Position numbers and translations under genes: made by a program
Shown: in pieces, positions 20,941-31,425 of the stretch
How the letters are laid out: every line of letters starts with the position of its first letter
Numbering within the stretch: position 1 is the first letter of the stretch
Assembly: GCA_032622095.1 (NCBI GenBank)
Contig: CP136068.1
Location: 112,107,546 to 112,171,545 of the forward strand
From: Siphonodentalium dalli
Taxonomy: Eukaryota; Mollusca; Scaphopoda; Gadilida; Siphonodentaliidae
Length of the DNA stretch: 64,000 nt
Direction: 5' to 3'
The notes under the pieces: model-generated
Databases searched by the model: none
What the model was told of the DNA's origin: nothing
Seen by the model: only the letters and a program-made list of their open reading frames with translations

Positions 20941-22737
20941 CGACATTAGCCAGTCAATATAGGTGATCGTGAATATGTGGCAGTGAGGCTCAAATTGCCT
21001 CTACTCCTATCGTTAAGGCTACATACACATACAGACAATACGTTCACAACTTAAAGTCTGAAAGTAAAGGTATGACATGTTCAGACTAAAACCGGACCAT
21101 TGTCATGTGCACATAAAGTACTTGTAATAGCGTGTGTACCCATCCCTTCTCACACCCCTGAATCGAACGGAAATTTGATGGAAACAATTTGATGGCGACA
21201 AAATGTTTCACCAAATGTTTGGTCGGTATCCGTGGTGCATGTCATATATATATATACCAGCCAGATAAACATGTATCACTTAACATGGCCTATGAATAAA
21301 CCGACTTGTATGACATGTTATAATCGATATATATACAATCAAATACATACAACTGAACAGTATTTGTTACGTGCTTCATTTTGTACGTATGCATATAAAT
21401 TGTATACTAGCAGTTATTATGTATATATGCAAAATTATGATGTTGGGTTTTATGTTTGAACATATAGGCCGGAGTCATCATCTCCAGTTTAAACATCCGA
21501 GTTAAACCTGGTTTTAGACCTACATTGGTGGTCAAAGGGCGCATCTTGTCGTTCAGTTGTCATTTAGTTGATAACTCTATTTGGTGGTATGAATATGCAG
21601 TCAAACTACCTTGTTACCAATCAGAACAATGTGCAGGCCGATAAAACGCTTATTGACGCGCCATAAATTATCGCGAGCGATATGTATTCATTGAGAAACA
21701 CGTAACGCTCATGGACCACTAATCCATTCTTATCTGCCAAAGGGCATGTCTCTCGACGCGAGTTTCACCACTTTGTTTGTGCTTTTCCGCAAGATGCTTT
21801 ACCCGAAAAGACAAAAGTTGGTGTGTTTACATGTATGTTTATATAGACATATTATGAGATCTGTCTATCTATCCGTCCGTCCGTTCGCAACTTTTCGTCT
21901 TAACCCCAGAACCGCTGTTGTGGGTTAAGTAACTAGATAGAACAAGTTGTAACGAGCACATTTGTTTATTGTTTTGTGTCTACTGATCGCCACCAAAAGA
22001 GTAGCAGTTAACGTGTCACTTGCAACACTTAGGAAACAGCCGTCCACACCATACTGTGCCATAACCAATACAAAATCGAAGACTGCCCTCCTCCCATGTG
22101 TTTTTGTTCTTGAGGAGACAATTGTCCCGGTTATTCACGCTGTTGGGGTAGGATTGTATTATATGACAACTTCAGATATTAGCAGTCTTCCGGGGACTTA
22201 GTATCGAACGTGTTTTTATTTTTGAAAACAATGAAAACCGGTTCAGCCAGTTACAGAGGTGTGTTGACGATTTAAATGCAGATGGGGAACCACAGTGCAG
22301 TTATATTTGTCTTTAATTCCTGTTGATCTCTCCAAGACAAAATCCATACATGGGAATGACATGACCACCATCCGATTTTAAATCTTCAAAATACATTTTC
22401 AGTGTATAAACCTACACGGATTGAAATAATTGGATGGGACATGGCATGACATGCTATTAATTATTTGATACAATAAAGTGCACTAAGACATAGACGCAAG
22501 TTTTGCTTAAATCGGGACAGCAATACATTTTCACTAAATGATTTGTTCTGGATCGTGAGAGATGAGCAACATTGAGTTTCACATATCACCATCACTGACT
22601 ATGAAATGAAAACAGCCAAAGAGAACACCAACAACAAATATAACTACAGTCCATGCATGTAGGTTAAAATAGTACATTCATTGGAGTATAAATGACAATT
22701 GAATTACACAATCAAACCACCAAATACATGTAGTGTG
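20941..22737. other. No gene recognised
   Basis: No repeat or exon could be assigned. Short plus-strand frames at 21232-21459, 21746-21928 and 21962-22201 lack features. Confidence 0.4.
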
Positions 22738-22850
22738 CTGTCCAAAATGTCTTATTTTTGTATGTAGTACATGCTGTCAAGTTTGGTGCTTTTACCATAA
22801 AATGCACGATTTTGTCATCTATCCGCCCCACTATTTGTGCATTAGATTAG
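22738..22850 (+). repeat. X-box repeat, copy 2 (partial)
   Basis: Matches the complement of 15877-15960 (tgcttttaccataaaatgca, then cgattttgtcatctatccgc). The part that would contain the X-box is not present. Confidence 0.7.
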
Positions 22851-23370
22851 ACGACTTCAATCATAAACAATCATTTTATAGAACTGGAAGTGGAATTACG
22901 AACAAAAATCTGCGATAAGAAATTCTGTAAGATGGTTGGGTGTGGCTGGGGGGGGGGGGATATCGAATAACTTTATTCTCAATACTTGGATGTCATATGA
23001 GTTTGTTATTTTGTGCATAATATTAGATAATCCTTCAATCAAAAACAATCATTTTTAGAACTGGAATTGCGAACAAGAATCTTCGATCTGAATAGGGTGG
23101 GAGTGGCGAATAACTTTATTCTTCAAACTTGGGGTGGCGAATAACATTGGTCTTTAAACTCCGACGTAGATACGTTTCTAACTTTTTGTATTTGATTAGA
23201 CGATCTTTCATTCATAAACAATCATTTCATAGAACTGGAAGTCGAATTGCGAATAAAAATCTGCGATCTGAAATTATGTATTGGTTGGTGGGTTGGCGGG
23301 GTGGTGAATAACTTTATTCTTAATACTTGGATGTCAGATGAGTTTCTTATGCTGTACATTAGATTAGTCA
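22851..23370. repeat. Tandem repeat, unit about 170-180 bp, three copies
   Basis: The block tcat-aaacaatcattt, tagaactggaa, gaattgcgaa, aaaatctgcgat, then gaataactttattct and cttggatgtca begins near 22858, 23037 and 23207. Units differ by indels, including a G-run of 10 near 22950. Confidence 0.7.
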
Positions 23371-23380
23371 ATTGACATTG

Positions 23381-24262
23381 AAAATTGGAATAGAGTCCAA
23401 TTATTTAGCACAACCCATCCTGATGTTGAAAATGCACATGCCATGCTGCTACTAAGAAAAGTATACACGGAACCAGTTTTTGAACAGTTGCCCCCACACT
23501 AGTGAAATCTATTTCATTCCTTGTATTGTCTTTAAGGTGTTTGATGAATGTTAATTAGAGATAGAGATAGAACAAAATTTATTAAGGTTAACGAGCCATA
23601 CAGCTCTAACGGCAAAATGAACAATGACCGTTTTCAACTATATCGGGTCTTGCGTACAATGTTATAAATCTATATTTTATCTGACAACCATAGAGGTCAC
23701 GTGACATTAAACCACATTAAATCACACCAACATCATAGTGAAATCTATTTCATTCCTTGTATTGTCTTTAAGGTGTTTGATGAATGTCAATTAACCATAG
23801 AGTTTGAACAAAATTGATGAAGGTTACTAGCCATACAGCTCTAACGGCAAAATGAACAATGACCGTTTTCAACTATATCGGGTCTTGCGTACAATGTTAT
23901 AAATCTATATTTTATCTGAGTTAAACAACCCACAATGTTAACTCCAACCTTCCTGAGCACATCTGCTGGTTCGACTGAACCAGTAAACAATAAAGGCGAG
24001 GGAACCGGATGATTTAGGGATATATGGCGGCTATTTGGGGTAGATTTGGTCAAAAACATGCACAAAAATCCTCGAAAATATCCTGAGTTTTGCTTAAGAC
24101 GGCAGCCATCTTGGATTTGGAGATCACGTGACATTAAAACATTGGAATAGAGTGCAATTTTTTTTTATCACAACCCTTCCGATGTTGAAAATATGCATGC
24201 CATGCTTCTACTAAAAAGTATACAAGGAACCAGTTTTTGAACAGTTGCCCCAACCCTAGTAA
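23381..24262. repeat. Nested duplication block
   Basis: An inner unit of about 190 bp (agtgaaatctatttcattcc through tctatattttatctga) is present at 23500-23688 and again at 23737-23921, nearly identical. An outer unit (attggaatagagt-caatt, gatgttgaaaat, ccatgct-ctactaa, aaccagtttttgaacagttg) flanks it at 23381-23500 and 24143-24262. The order outer-inner-inner-outer suggests stepwise duplication. Confidence 0.75.
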
Positions 24263-24349
24263 ATGTCCCATAGTAATATGGAAATCATTATTAATTTTGT
24301 TTAATCCCAACGGTTTCGTGATCATTTTACCTTGATAAAAATATGATAT
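24263..24349. other. Unassigned spacer
   Basis: Short AT-rich gap between duplicated blocks. Confidence 0.3.
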
Positions 24350-25070
24350 ATGTGTCGTGCATGGACCTCAACGGTGCACTTTTTGTTGCTAAATCGGCTG
24401 CGTGGCCAGCACCATGGCAGCCACAAGGGAATCCTTGAATTCTCGTGCGGTGCCACACAGCGGGCATCTATATAGGACAGGGAGGCAACCATATAACCCG
24501 TTCCATATTTTCGAAAATAGGGCTGAAGTCGTGCATGGAGTGTCAAAATAGTCCCTTTTTATACTATATCGGCTGCGTAGCCAGATCCATGGCGGCCACC
24601 CGGGAATTCTTGCATTTTCGTGCGGTGCCACCCAGCGGGCATCTATAGGACAGGGACGTGACTATATAGCCCCTTCAAAATATTCGAAAATTGGTCTGAA
24701 GTCGTGCATGGAGACCAAATAGCACGTGTTGTTACTAAATCGGCTGGTAGCCAGAACCATGGCGGCCACCCTGGAATCCTGGCATTTCCGTGCGGTGCCA
24801 CAGGGCGGGTATCTTATATATGACAGGGGCACGACCATATATACACGTAAGGATTCCCTTGTGACTGCAATGGTTCTGGCCACGCAGCCGATTTAGCAAC
24901 AAAAATTGCAATGTTGAGCTCCGTGCACGACTTCAAGCCCAATTATCGAACATTTGGAAGGGGTTATATGGTTGCGTCCCTGTCCCGTGGACGCCCACCG
25001 AGTGGCACCGCATGAAAATGCAAGGATTCCCGGGAGGCCGCCATGCTTCTAGCTACGTAATCATGTTTAT
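24350..25070. repeat. Tandem array of ~172-bp units, then an inverted unit
   Basis: Three head-to-tail units start near 24353, 24530 and 24700. Each has gtcgtgcatgga, ttgttgctaaatcggctg, ccagaaccatggcggccac, tcgtgcggtgccac, gcgggcatct and ggacaggg. At about 24845 the orientation flips and one or more inverted units run to 25070 (gattcccttgtgac, gccgatttagcaacaaaaa, ccgtgcacgacttc). Related but diverged units lie at 27411-27860, next to the Penelope-like fragment. The minus-strand frames here are shadows of the repeat. Confidence 0.75.
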
Positions 25071-25159
25071 GGGCTGCGAAACGGTTTTCAAAAACTTTTC
25101 TTTGTTTTTTTTGTAACATCTCCCAGTCTGTTGTTGAAACTACGTATGAGTTTTAGGTC

Positions 25160-26160
25160 CTGATGGATCTGGGTTTTTTCTATCCATATTGTCGATTTAA
25201 TTGTTTAAATACCAGAGGAGCAGATGGTGGCGATTTTCTGCCATGCCTATATAGTGGTATAAACGATACGACGTCACGATATCGGGAAGAGAAGTCCCAG
25301 AACCCAAGATACTGGCAGGTATACCACGAAGAGATCAGTGAAACCCACTTGAAATCCTAAACGCTCTGTATAGTCACACCGACTATCGACCCATTGGCCA
25401 AAGCCGGGAATATAGCCTATAGTACATGTATGAGGTGGCGCGGCATTTCCAAATTAATTGTCAACACACCTCATCCCACACGGACAACATCTTCATGTAT
25501 ACGGTATTTTTATTTGTTTATATCTGCATTAAGTATACACTAATACTATAAAACAAGTTGATTATATGGTGACAGTCTTGACTTCTTGTTTACACTCAGA
25601 CAGGATGTCACCCGGAAAACTAGCAATTTATTTGTGCCTAATATTCAGCCAACTTAAGTCGGACAACGATTCCAACATTTATAACCAAAATATGCAATAT
25701 ATGTATATAGTCATTCTCAAAGACAATGCCAATTTGTATTGTAATAATCAATCGGATAGGAATTTCATGAAAGCATTGTCATTCTGTGTACGTAGCATCA
25801 ATTATAAGACTGGAGCTATATTTCAGCCTTTTCTATACGTGCCCAGCGATACCTATATCGATTGACATGTGTCGCTCGTCAAAGTTCCGCAGGAAGGGGA
25901 TTCTGATGTTGAAATGTAAACCGTTGAAAGAAGCACTCAATGTGATAAATACAAAAGGCTTTCTACCACCCAAGGCGCACCGGTTATTCTGGAAATCCAT
26001 ATATTAATCTTATGAGACTGGTGGCAGCGAACAGAATTGGAGAGGTGATTAAAAATAACCCTATAGATACTGACACACAATGTTCTGTTGAAATGAATCT
26101 CCTAATTGAAAATACCGCTAGGTTTATCGACGCTCCGTGGGTCTACTTAGATAGATCTTG
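25160..26160 (+). pseudogene. Unidentified coding-like remnants with frame breaks
   Basis: Several plus-strand pieces have protein-like composition. One at about 25867-26005 contains SKFRRKGILMLKCKPLKEAL and PPKAHRLFWKSI and then stops. In another frame, about 26008-26160 contains LMRLVAANRIGEVIKNNP and NLLIENTARFIDAPWVYLD. The frame change near 26005 suggests a broken gene. No family is recognised. It lies between two tandem arrays that flank a Penelope-like remnant, so a mobile-element origin is possible but not shown. Confidence 0.25.
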
Positions 26161-27410
26161 AAACTTATGATGCAGAATAGCTTTTACCCCCCTTTAACTC
26201 AATTGAAAATTAATTGATTAATCTTGGCATCTATCACAAAGAAATGGGTTCATCGTCCAAACCATGACTAAAACGCACACTGCCATACATATTTAATAGA
26301 AAACATTTTTGACATAGCATCATACATCCTGGGACCCAACTTTAGCCCGAGCCTGTGTACATATTCCGTCATTTTTCAGTCATTTTTTTTAAATTTGGCA
26401 CAGATATTAAACATCGTTGGAACCTGCAATTCTGAGTTTGGTTGGAACCATTTTTGTCGAGTTCTTGTCATTTTTGCCAACTTTTCTAGCTCGTTAGCAC
26501 AATAACTTAAACAAATATTAACGGATTTTAACAAAGTTTTGCGTAAGTGCTGTTTTTAAAAAATATCTTGAACAAGTTCGAAAACCAGACTTATCCGATC
26601 TTTTCTACCGCAATTATGGCCCCTAGTTTGACGAATTTTCTTGATTTTCAACATTTGAGGTTTCCGGATGATGACATTTATTCCGGACATATCCAATCCT
26701 TCAGTTAGCCACCGTGTCCAGGGACATTGTGGTCGGTCGACCTTTTATTTAATATGATTTGGTGTATCATTTCTAGATGAAGACAATCCAACTCGACCAC
26801 CCATCGGACACTTGAATTATTCTAAACCACACAACTATCGGCATTGACGCGCCGTATATATCAGTACCAGATTCCTAGATTATATCCACGGTCCCCACAC
26901 TACTTTCACACCCATCGGAAACATGAATTATCAAAAAAATGCTCTTCATTGTTCGGTCCACAAAATTTTAGGAGACAACGATACGATTAGGTGCCATTAA
27001 CTTAGCAGGTATAATGCCATGCGCATTAAGATTCGTCGACTAAGATTGTTACTAGTAACACCAGGGAGGTACAGCTTCACCTATGTAGCCTCTGATGTCT
27101 ACATATATAGAGTACATACAGTTTGCATTGGTGTGTGGCACCGTGGTACGGTATATATCATCTCATTCAAAACCAGCTAAATAATCTTTTAATTCTTATT
27201 TTTAAAAAAACACAGATTCACCCATATTAGCATTGCACTGTATCAACCCAATTTATTGTGCTGTAATGCCGTTGAAGGTTTTTTGTGAGTTTGTCAGTAG
27301 CTTCATATCTGCCCTTACACAAGTTCCATGCATTCCGTTACTAGTTCCCAGACCAACCCCAGTTTCTAGTTCCCAGTTCTCATAATATGATAACAATCGT
27401 TACTGAATCG
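26161..27410. other. No gene recognised
   Basis: No open frame of note. The block with cccatcgga(c/a)a followed by atgaattat occurs twice (near 26802 and 26912), a small direct duplication. Confidence 0.4.
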
Positions 27411-27860
27411 CCAACATGTATGTATGCATAACCACAGCAGCTACGGTGCCATCCTTTCTGGATTCTTCTTGTGCCGCGACTAGTCCATCTAGAAATCACA
27501 AACCAGGTCACATACGCTCGTCCAGCTGTTCAAAATTGGGCGTAAGTCGTGCATGGGGTCAACATAATGAAAAAGGTCAGTTTTCGTTGCTAAATCGCAT
27601 GCGTATGCATAACCATAGCAGCCACGAGGCTATTGTTCTGGATTCGTTTTGTGCCGCTACTAGTTCATCTCAAAATAAAACACTAGGTCACAATTAACCT
27701 GTCCAGCTGTTCAAAAATTGGGTGTAAGTCGTGCGTGGAGTAAATTAACAATTTCTCGTTGCCAAATTCCAATATGTATGCATAATCACAGCAGCCACGG
27801 GTATTCTAGAAATCACAAACTGGGTCACATACGCCCATCCAGCCGTTCAAAAAATCGCAT
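27411..27860. repeat. Tandem array, unit about 180 bp, related to 24350-25070
   Basis: Two full units and one partial: tatgcataaccacagcagc, then ggattc-tt-tgtgccgc, actagt-catct, aggtcaca, gtccagctgttcaaaa, ttggg-gtaagtcgtgc. They begin near 27417, 27603 and 27775. The array runs directly into the Penelope-like fragment. Confidence 0.7.
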
Positions 27861-27882
27861 TTGTTCTGACAACACTATTGTT

Positions 27883-28417
27883 TGTAAAAGAGCAGACAAA
27901 GGAGATGCACTGGTGATTATGGAAGCGACCGACTATGCCAACAAATCGGAAGATACACTCTTGGACGATCGTTTTTACAAGACACTTCCTACAAATGAGG
28001 AGAAGTTTGTCACAAAGTTCTCTAAATGCCTAACTGATAAAGAAGCCGAATATCTCACAAAATTTGAGATGAAATGCAGCTCTTACGGATTAAGCAAAAT
28101 TCATAAAAGTCCCACAATCCAACAGGCAATTAAAGAACAGAATTCCGCGTATATCCGAGTGCCCAGGTACGGATAATATGGTCACTGATGTTAGTCGGGA
28201 AAATTTCTTTTGCGTGTATATACAGTTGGTGTTCGAGATAAATCATCCAGAATATCGCAAAATTTCACTGAGTGAACATTTGGATGAATGTGGAAAGAAT
28301 CAATATTCGATCTTCCCATTCCAAAAACTGTTCTCAGCAAACAGAATACGCCGAACCCGGAAGGAAGATTTCTACGTTGATCACTTCCGATGCAAGCTAA
28401 ATGCGCCCAGGAAATGA
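27883..28417 (+). pseudogene. Internally deleted Penelope-like retroelement
   Basis: The first part (27883-28176) reads like the N-terminal side of a Penelope-like reverse transcriptase: KRADKGDALVIMEATDY, a LDDRFYKTL segment and YGLSKIHK (family form YGLPKIHK). It ends at a stop. About 30 bases later a different frame (28206-28417) reads EHLDECGKNQYSIFPF, then RRTRKEDFYVDHF and KLNAPRK. That resembles the C-terminal end of the GIY-YIG endonuclease domain that closes Penelope-like proteins. The RT catalytic core and most of the linker are therefore missing. The family layout (RT then GIY-YIG) is established knowledge; the deletion near 28176-28206 is inferred. It follows a tandem array that may correspond to the tandem or pseudo-LTR ends these elements often have. 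Confidence 0.6.
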
Positions 28418-28955
28418 CGTTGTGTAAAGCTGGGTTGTCTCCTTGACACTATGATGTCTCATGTTATTCTTGGACCATATATATAACTGTGCACACGTTA
28501 CTTTAAACTGTGAAATATATATATATATATATATATATGACCGAGCCTCTCGACAAACGGGTTATTATTGCCTACAAGAAAAATCCCAGTTTGAGAGATA
28601 TGCTCGTTCGACCTAGACTCAGACCTTGATTAACACGCAGTTCAATTAGCTTTTTATCAATTTCAACATCATTATCCTTTGTTTGTGCTCAACACAATAT
28701 GTTATGTCAATTTCCGACACAACCTAAGAAAATTTAGCTAGTTCCATAGAAATAATTACATAATAAATCGGATAACCGACCTGTGCCAGTGCTCTCCACA
28801 CTTTCCAAATATATATATATATATATTTGCCAATGTCTGTTCCATAACAATTTACAGGGACCATCTCGATAACAATAGAGAGGTATATTTTGGTATTTTT
28901 TCTTACAAGAAAGATAATGGATAAGATAGTGCGGGTTAAAATTTTCTAAATTGAC
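28418..28955. other. No gene; two (AT)n microsatellites
   Basis: (AT)12 at 28515-28538 and an AT tract near 28809-28827. The minus-strand frame crossing the latter is not convincing. Confidence 0.5.
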
Positions 28956-29265
28956 GCTGTTGTTGTCAGGGGCACAAAAGGGGAGAAGGGCAGAAAACAA
29001 AATTGTCGCCGATTTCCACCAAACTTATACATAATCATCTCCATGAGGAATCTAATGGTGTGGTTTACAGACGTCAATAGTGGCGCCATTTGAGTCAGGG
29101 ATGCATGGAAGGGGAGAGGTGCACAAGAATTAATAAACCTGTTTAGCGCCGATTTCCACAAAGTTGATACACATTCTTCTCTATGAAACGAGGAATCTAA
29201 TCGTGTGCTTTCAAGATGGCAAAAGTGGCGCTATTTGAGTCAGGGGTGCAGTGCAGTGAGAGGGG
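28956..29265 (-). repeat. Degenerate ~140-bp repeat, related to 39740-41810
   Basis: Two units in minus orientation. Each has gccgatttccac-aa, ttatacataatcatctc or a variant, gaggaatctaat-gtgtg and gtggcgc-atttgagtcagg, with the gccgattt landmark at 29007 and 29147. The same family, in plus orientation, forms 39740-41810, 46680-47030, parts of 49200-50420 and 52350-52735. Confidence 0.7.
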
Positions 29266-29269
29266 CACC

Positions 29270-29445
29270 AAAATCGCACTTCCGCAAAAAGCCAATTTGG
29301 CGGCTATGTTTTTCGGTGGTTACCATGGCAACCATGGGCTTTCCCTAGCTTGGCATGATATCCAAATCCACAAGATATCACCTCAGGATGTTGTATACAA
29401 AGTTTGTTGCTTTTACCTTAAAATGCACGATTCACCCTTTTTTTG
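29270..29445 (+). repeat. X-box-carrying dispersed repeat, copy 3
   Basis: Complement of the 15877-16040 copy: accatggcaaccatggg, agcttggcatgatatc, then ttgcttttaccttaaaatgc and acgattca. It differs by scattered substitutions. Confidence 0.75.
29319..29332. promoter_or_regulatory. RFX X-box-like site
   Basis: GTTACCATGGCAAC also fits the RFX consensus, with one arm base changed from the perfect palindrome at 15995-16008. It occupies the same position in the repeat. Confidence 0.5.
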
Positions 29446-29454
29446 ACACGGAGC

Positions 29455-29525
29455 CGCCCTACTACCGGGCGACAAATCACACTGTCGCCCGCTGACCCGG
29501 GAGACATTGTTTTTGTCGCCCGCCT
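29455..29525. repeat. GGGCGACAA foldback module, left
   Basis: Contains ccgggcgacaaatcac, actgtcgcccg, ggagacattg and tttttgtcgcccgcctg. It resembles the arms of the palindrome at 30344-30494. The two may be the ends of one element. Confidence 0.45.
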
Positions 29526-29821
29526 GATGTTATATTGCAAGAATATCTCCAAACACACACTGCAGTAACTCATCTACTTCGCATCATCACTACAACGTAC
29601 TAAAAATCATAGATATTATATACCCCACGGATTCGCAAAACACACCAGTTGTGGTGTTTGCTAATTTGCATATATTTAGTGAAAACTAATATTCTTAAGT
29701 TTTAAGTTGATACTTTTATCGGGCAAGCGTTATTATTTACTTTTTACATCGCAACATCTCGGTGATTCAATGTGTTCATGTCGACATTATGATGCAAGAT
29801 TGAAAGAGAGGATCCCTTTAG

Positions 29822-30190
29822 TTTGGTTGGTTATACATGTTCGCTGGTAGACAACGTAATACATACGTTTGTCGCGAATGAATGGTACTGTACGCTTATC
29901 TTCCGCGATGTCTGCAATGTGATCATAGAAGTATTTTATGTGAGGATCGCCATGAGCACTGACACATATGAATGTACATTAATGAAATTGACAACTTCCC
30001 AATAGCTTTCGGGGAAGACCGTTATGAAATTAACATCGCGAGTAAATTGCGCGCACAAGACGAAATTGAATATGCCTTGCAGAAGACGAGAACACACCTA
30101 TATGGCTTATTGCTTTACATTGCATTGACCGATATTGACGATTTGACCACCAAAATGATCGTAAATAAACACGGATTATCAAACGCTTAA
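29822..30190 (+). pseudogene. Unidentified ORF remnant between foldback modules
   Basis: Two overlapping open frames with protein-like composition. The first (to 30005) includes SLVDNVIHTFVANEWYC and VFYVRIAMSTDTYE. The second (from about 29972 to 30190) includes PIAFGEDRYEINIASKLRAQ, EIEYALQKTRTHLYG and IALTDIDDLTTKMI. They would be continuous if the frame shifted near 29985. No family is recognised. The flanking GGGCGACAA modules suggest it may be cargo of a foldback element, which is inference. Confidence 0.25.
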
Positions 30191-30343
30191 AAGCTTGACT
30201 ATCGTTTATGGAACAGAAATCATATGGGACGATAAGTAGTTACTGAAAATATACATAATCGGGAAAGAAAGCACTCATGACTCAGTGCAACATCGCGCGT
30301 GTGGATGGCAAGGATATTTTATGTGGTATAATCGGATAACAAA

Positions 30344-30494
30344 ACAGTTGTTGCCCTTCTTCTCTGGAGACATTGAGATTTGTCACCCGCTCGAGAACGG
30401 AATGTCTCCCTCGGAGCTTCGCTCCTCGGAAGACATTCCGTTCTCGAGCGGGTGACAAATATCAATGTCTCCCTCGACAACGGGCGACAACTGT
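30344..30494. mobile_element. 151-bp palindrome (foldback element)
   Basis: The left arm acagttgttgccc...ggagacattgagatttgtca, then cccgctcgagaacggaatgt and ctccctcggagc, is mirrored by the right arm ending in gggcgacaactgt. The loop is a few bases (ttc). The arms are nearly perfect from 30366 to 30472, so the element is either young or kept matched. Confidence 0.75.
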
Positions 30495-31014
30495 ATAATG
30501 TTATATCTATGATATATTTCTTGTTTTGTGAATAATTAAACTTATTTCGTAAAAATATATATAATTATATCTTGTTTGTATATGCCTATTTAGAGAACGA
30601 GAAATAATCACATATCGTACTCTTTTAAATATCAGTTTTATGGAGGCATGGACTCAGTATACGAGTGTTGTCTTGCTTCTTGCTTCAAATGTGCTTGCTT
30701 CAGCGAGCGAGACCACTGGTGAATAGATATAGAAACATTATGCCGCTATAATATATCCATCAGCCACATTCCAAGTTCGGATTACCGGTACAATAGTTAG
30801 TGACCACCAGCTGTGGTCGGCTGCAGCTTTCTGTAGCTTTCTACTGCGCATGGCTAGCCGGCTGTAACCTCCAAATCATTGTACTATCCTTTAGTATGTA
30901 ATCATCTGGAGCCATATTAAGCATTATAACACTTTTGTCTTTTACAAAATGTCAACGCATGTACAGTACAGACATTACAAAGAATAACTCGCACGCCGGT
31001 CCCTCATTCCGAGA
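30495..31014. other. No gene recognised
   Basis: AT-rich sequence with nothing assigned. Confidence 0.4.
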
Positions 31015-31425
31015 AGTTAATACCACCCATGGTCAAATGATCCTGCTATGATGTTGGTGGGTCCTGCTAAATTGCTACGATGCTGGCAGGCCAAACTGAA
31101 GCCGTTAAGAACAGGTACCGTTATTATTTATAACGTCAATTTCGCGGTGATTGACTATTCTTGACGAACCAAAGAAAAGCCATTGACCAACATTCAAGAA
31201 TCGATATACTTTACAACAATTCAATAACCGCTGCGCTGTGTTTGCAAAACGACATAAATAGCCGATTCTATCAGATAAGCCGAAAACCGCGACAATGACA
31301 ATATTAGATCAAATAACGGTACTTTGTCTTAACAGCATAAATTTTCCCTACCAGCATCATAGCAGTTGAGCAGGAATCACCAACACCATAGCAAATTAGC
31401 AGGACCACTTGACTAGGTGTGAATA
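31015..31425. mobile_element. Foldback element with ~100-bp inverted arms
   Basis: The left arm carries atcctgctatgatgttgg, gtcctgctaaattgctacg, atgctggcagg, gttaagaacaggtaccgtta. The complement occurs at 31310-31420 (aacggtactttgtcttaaca, ccagcatcatagcagttgag, caggaatcaccaacacc, atagcaaattagcaggacc). Each arm contains a repeated tgcta(t/c)gatg(t/c)tgg subunit. No ORF is present. Confidence 0.7.
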
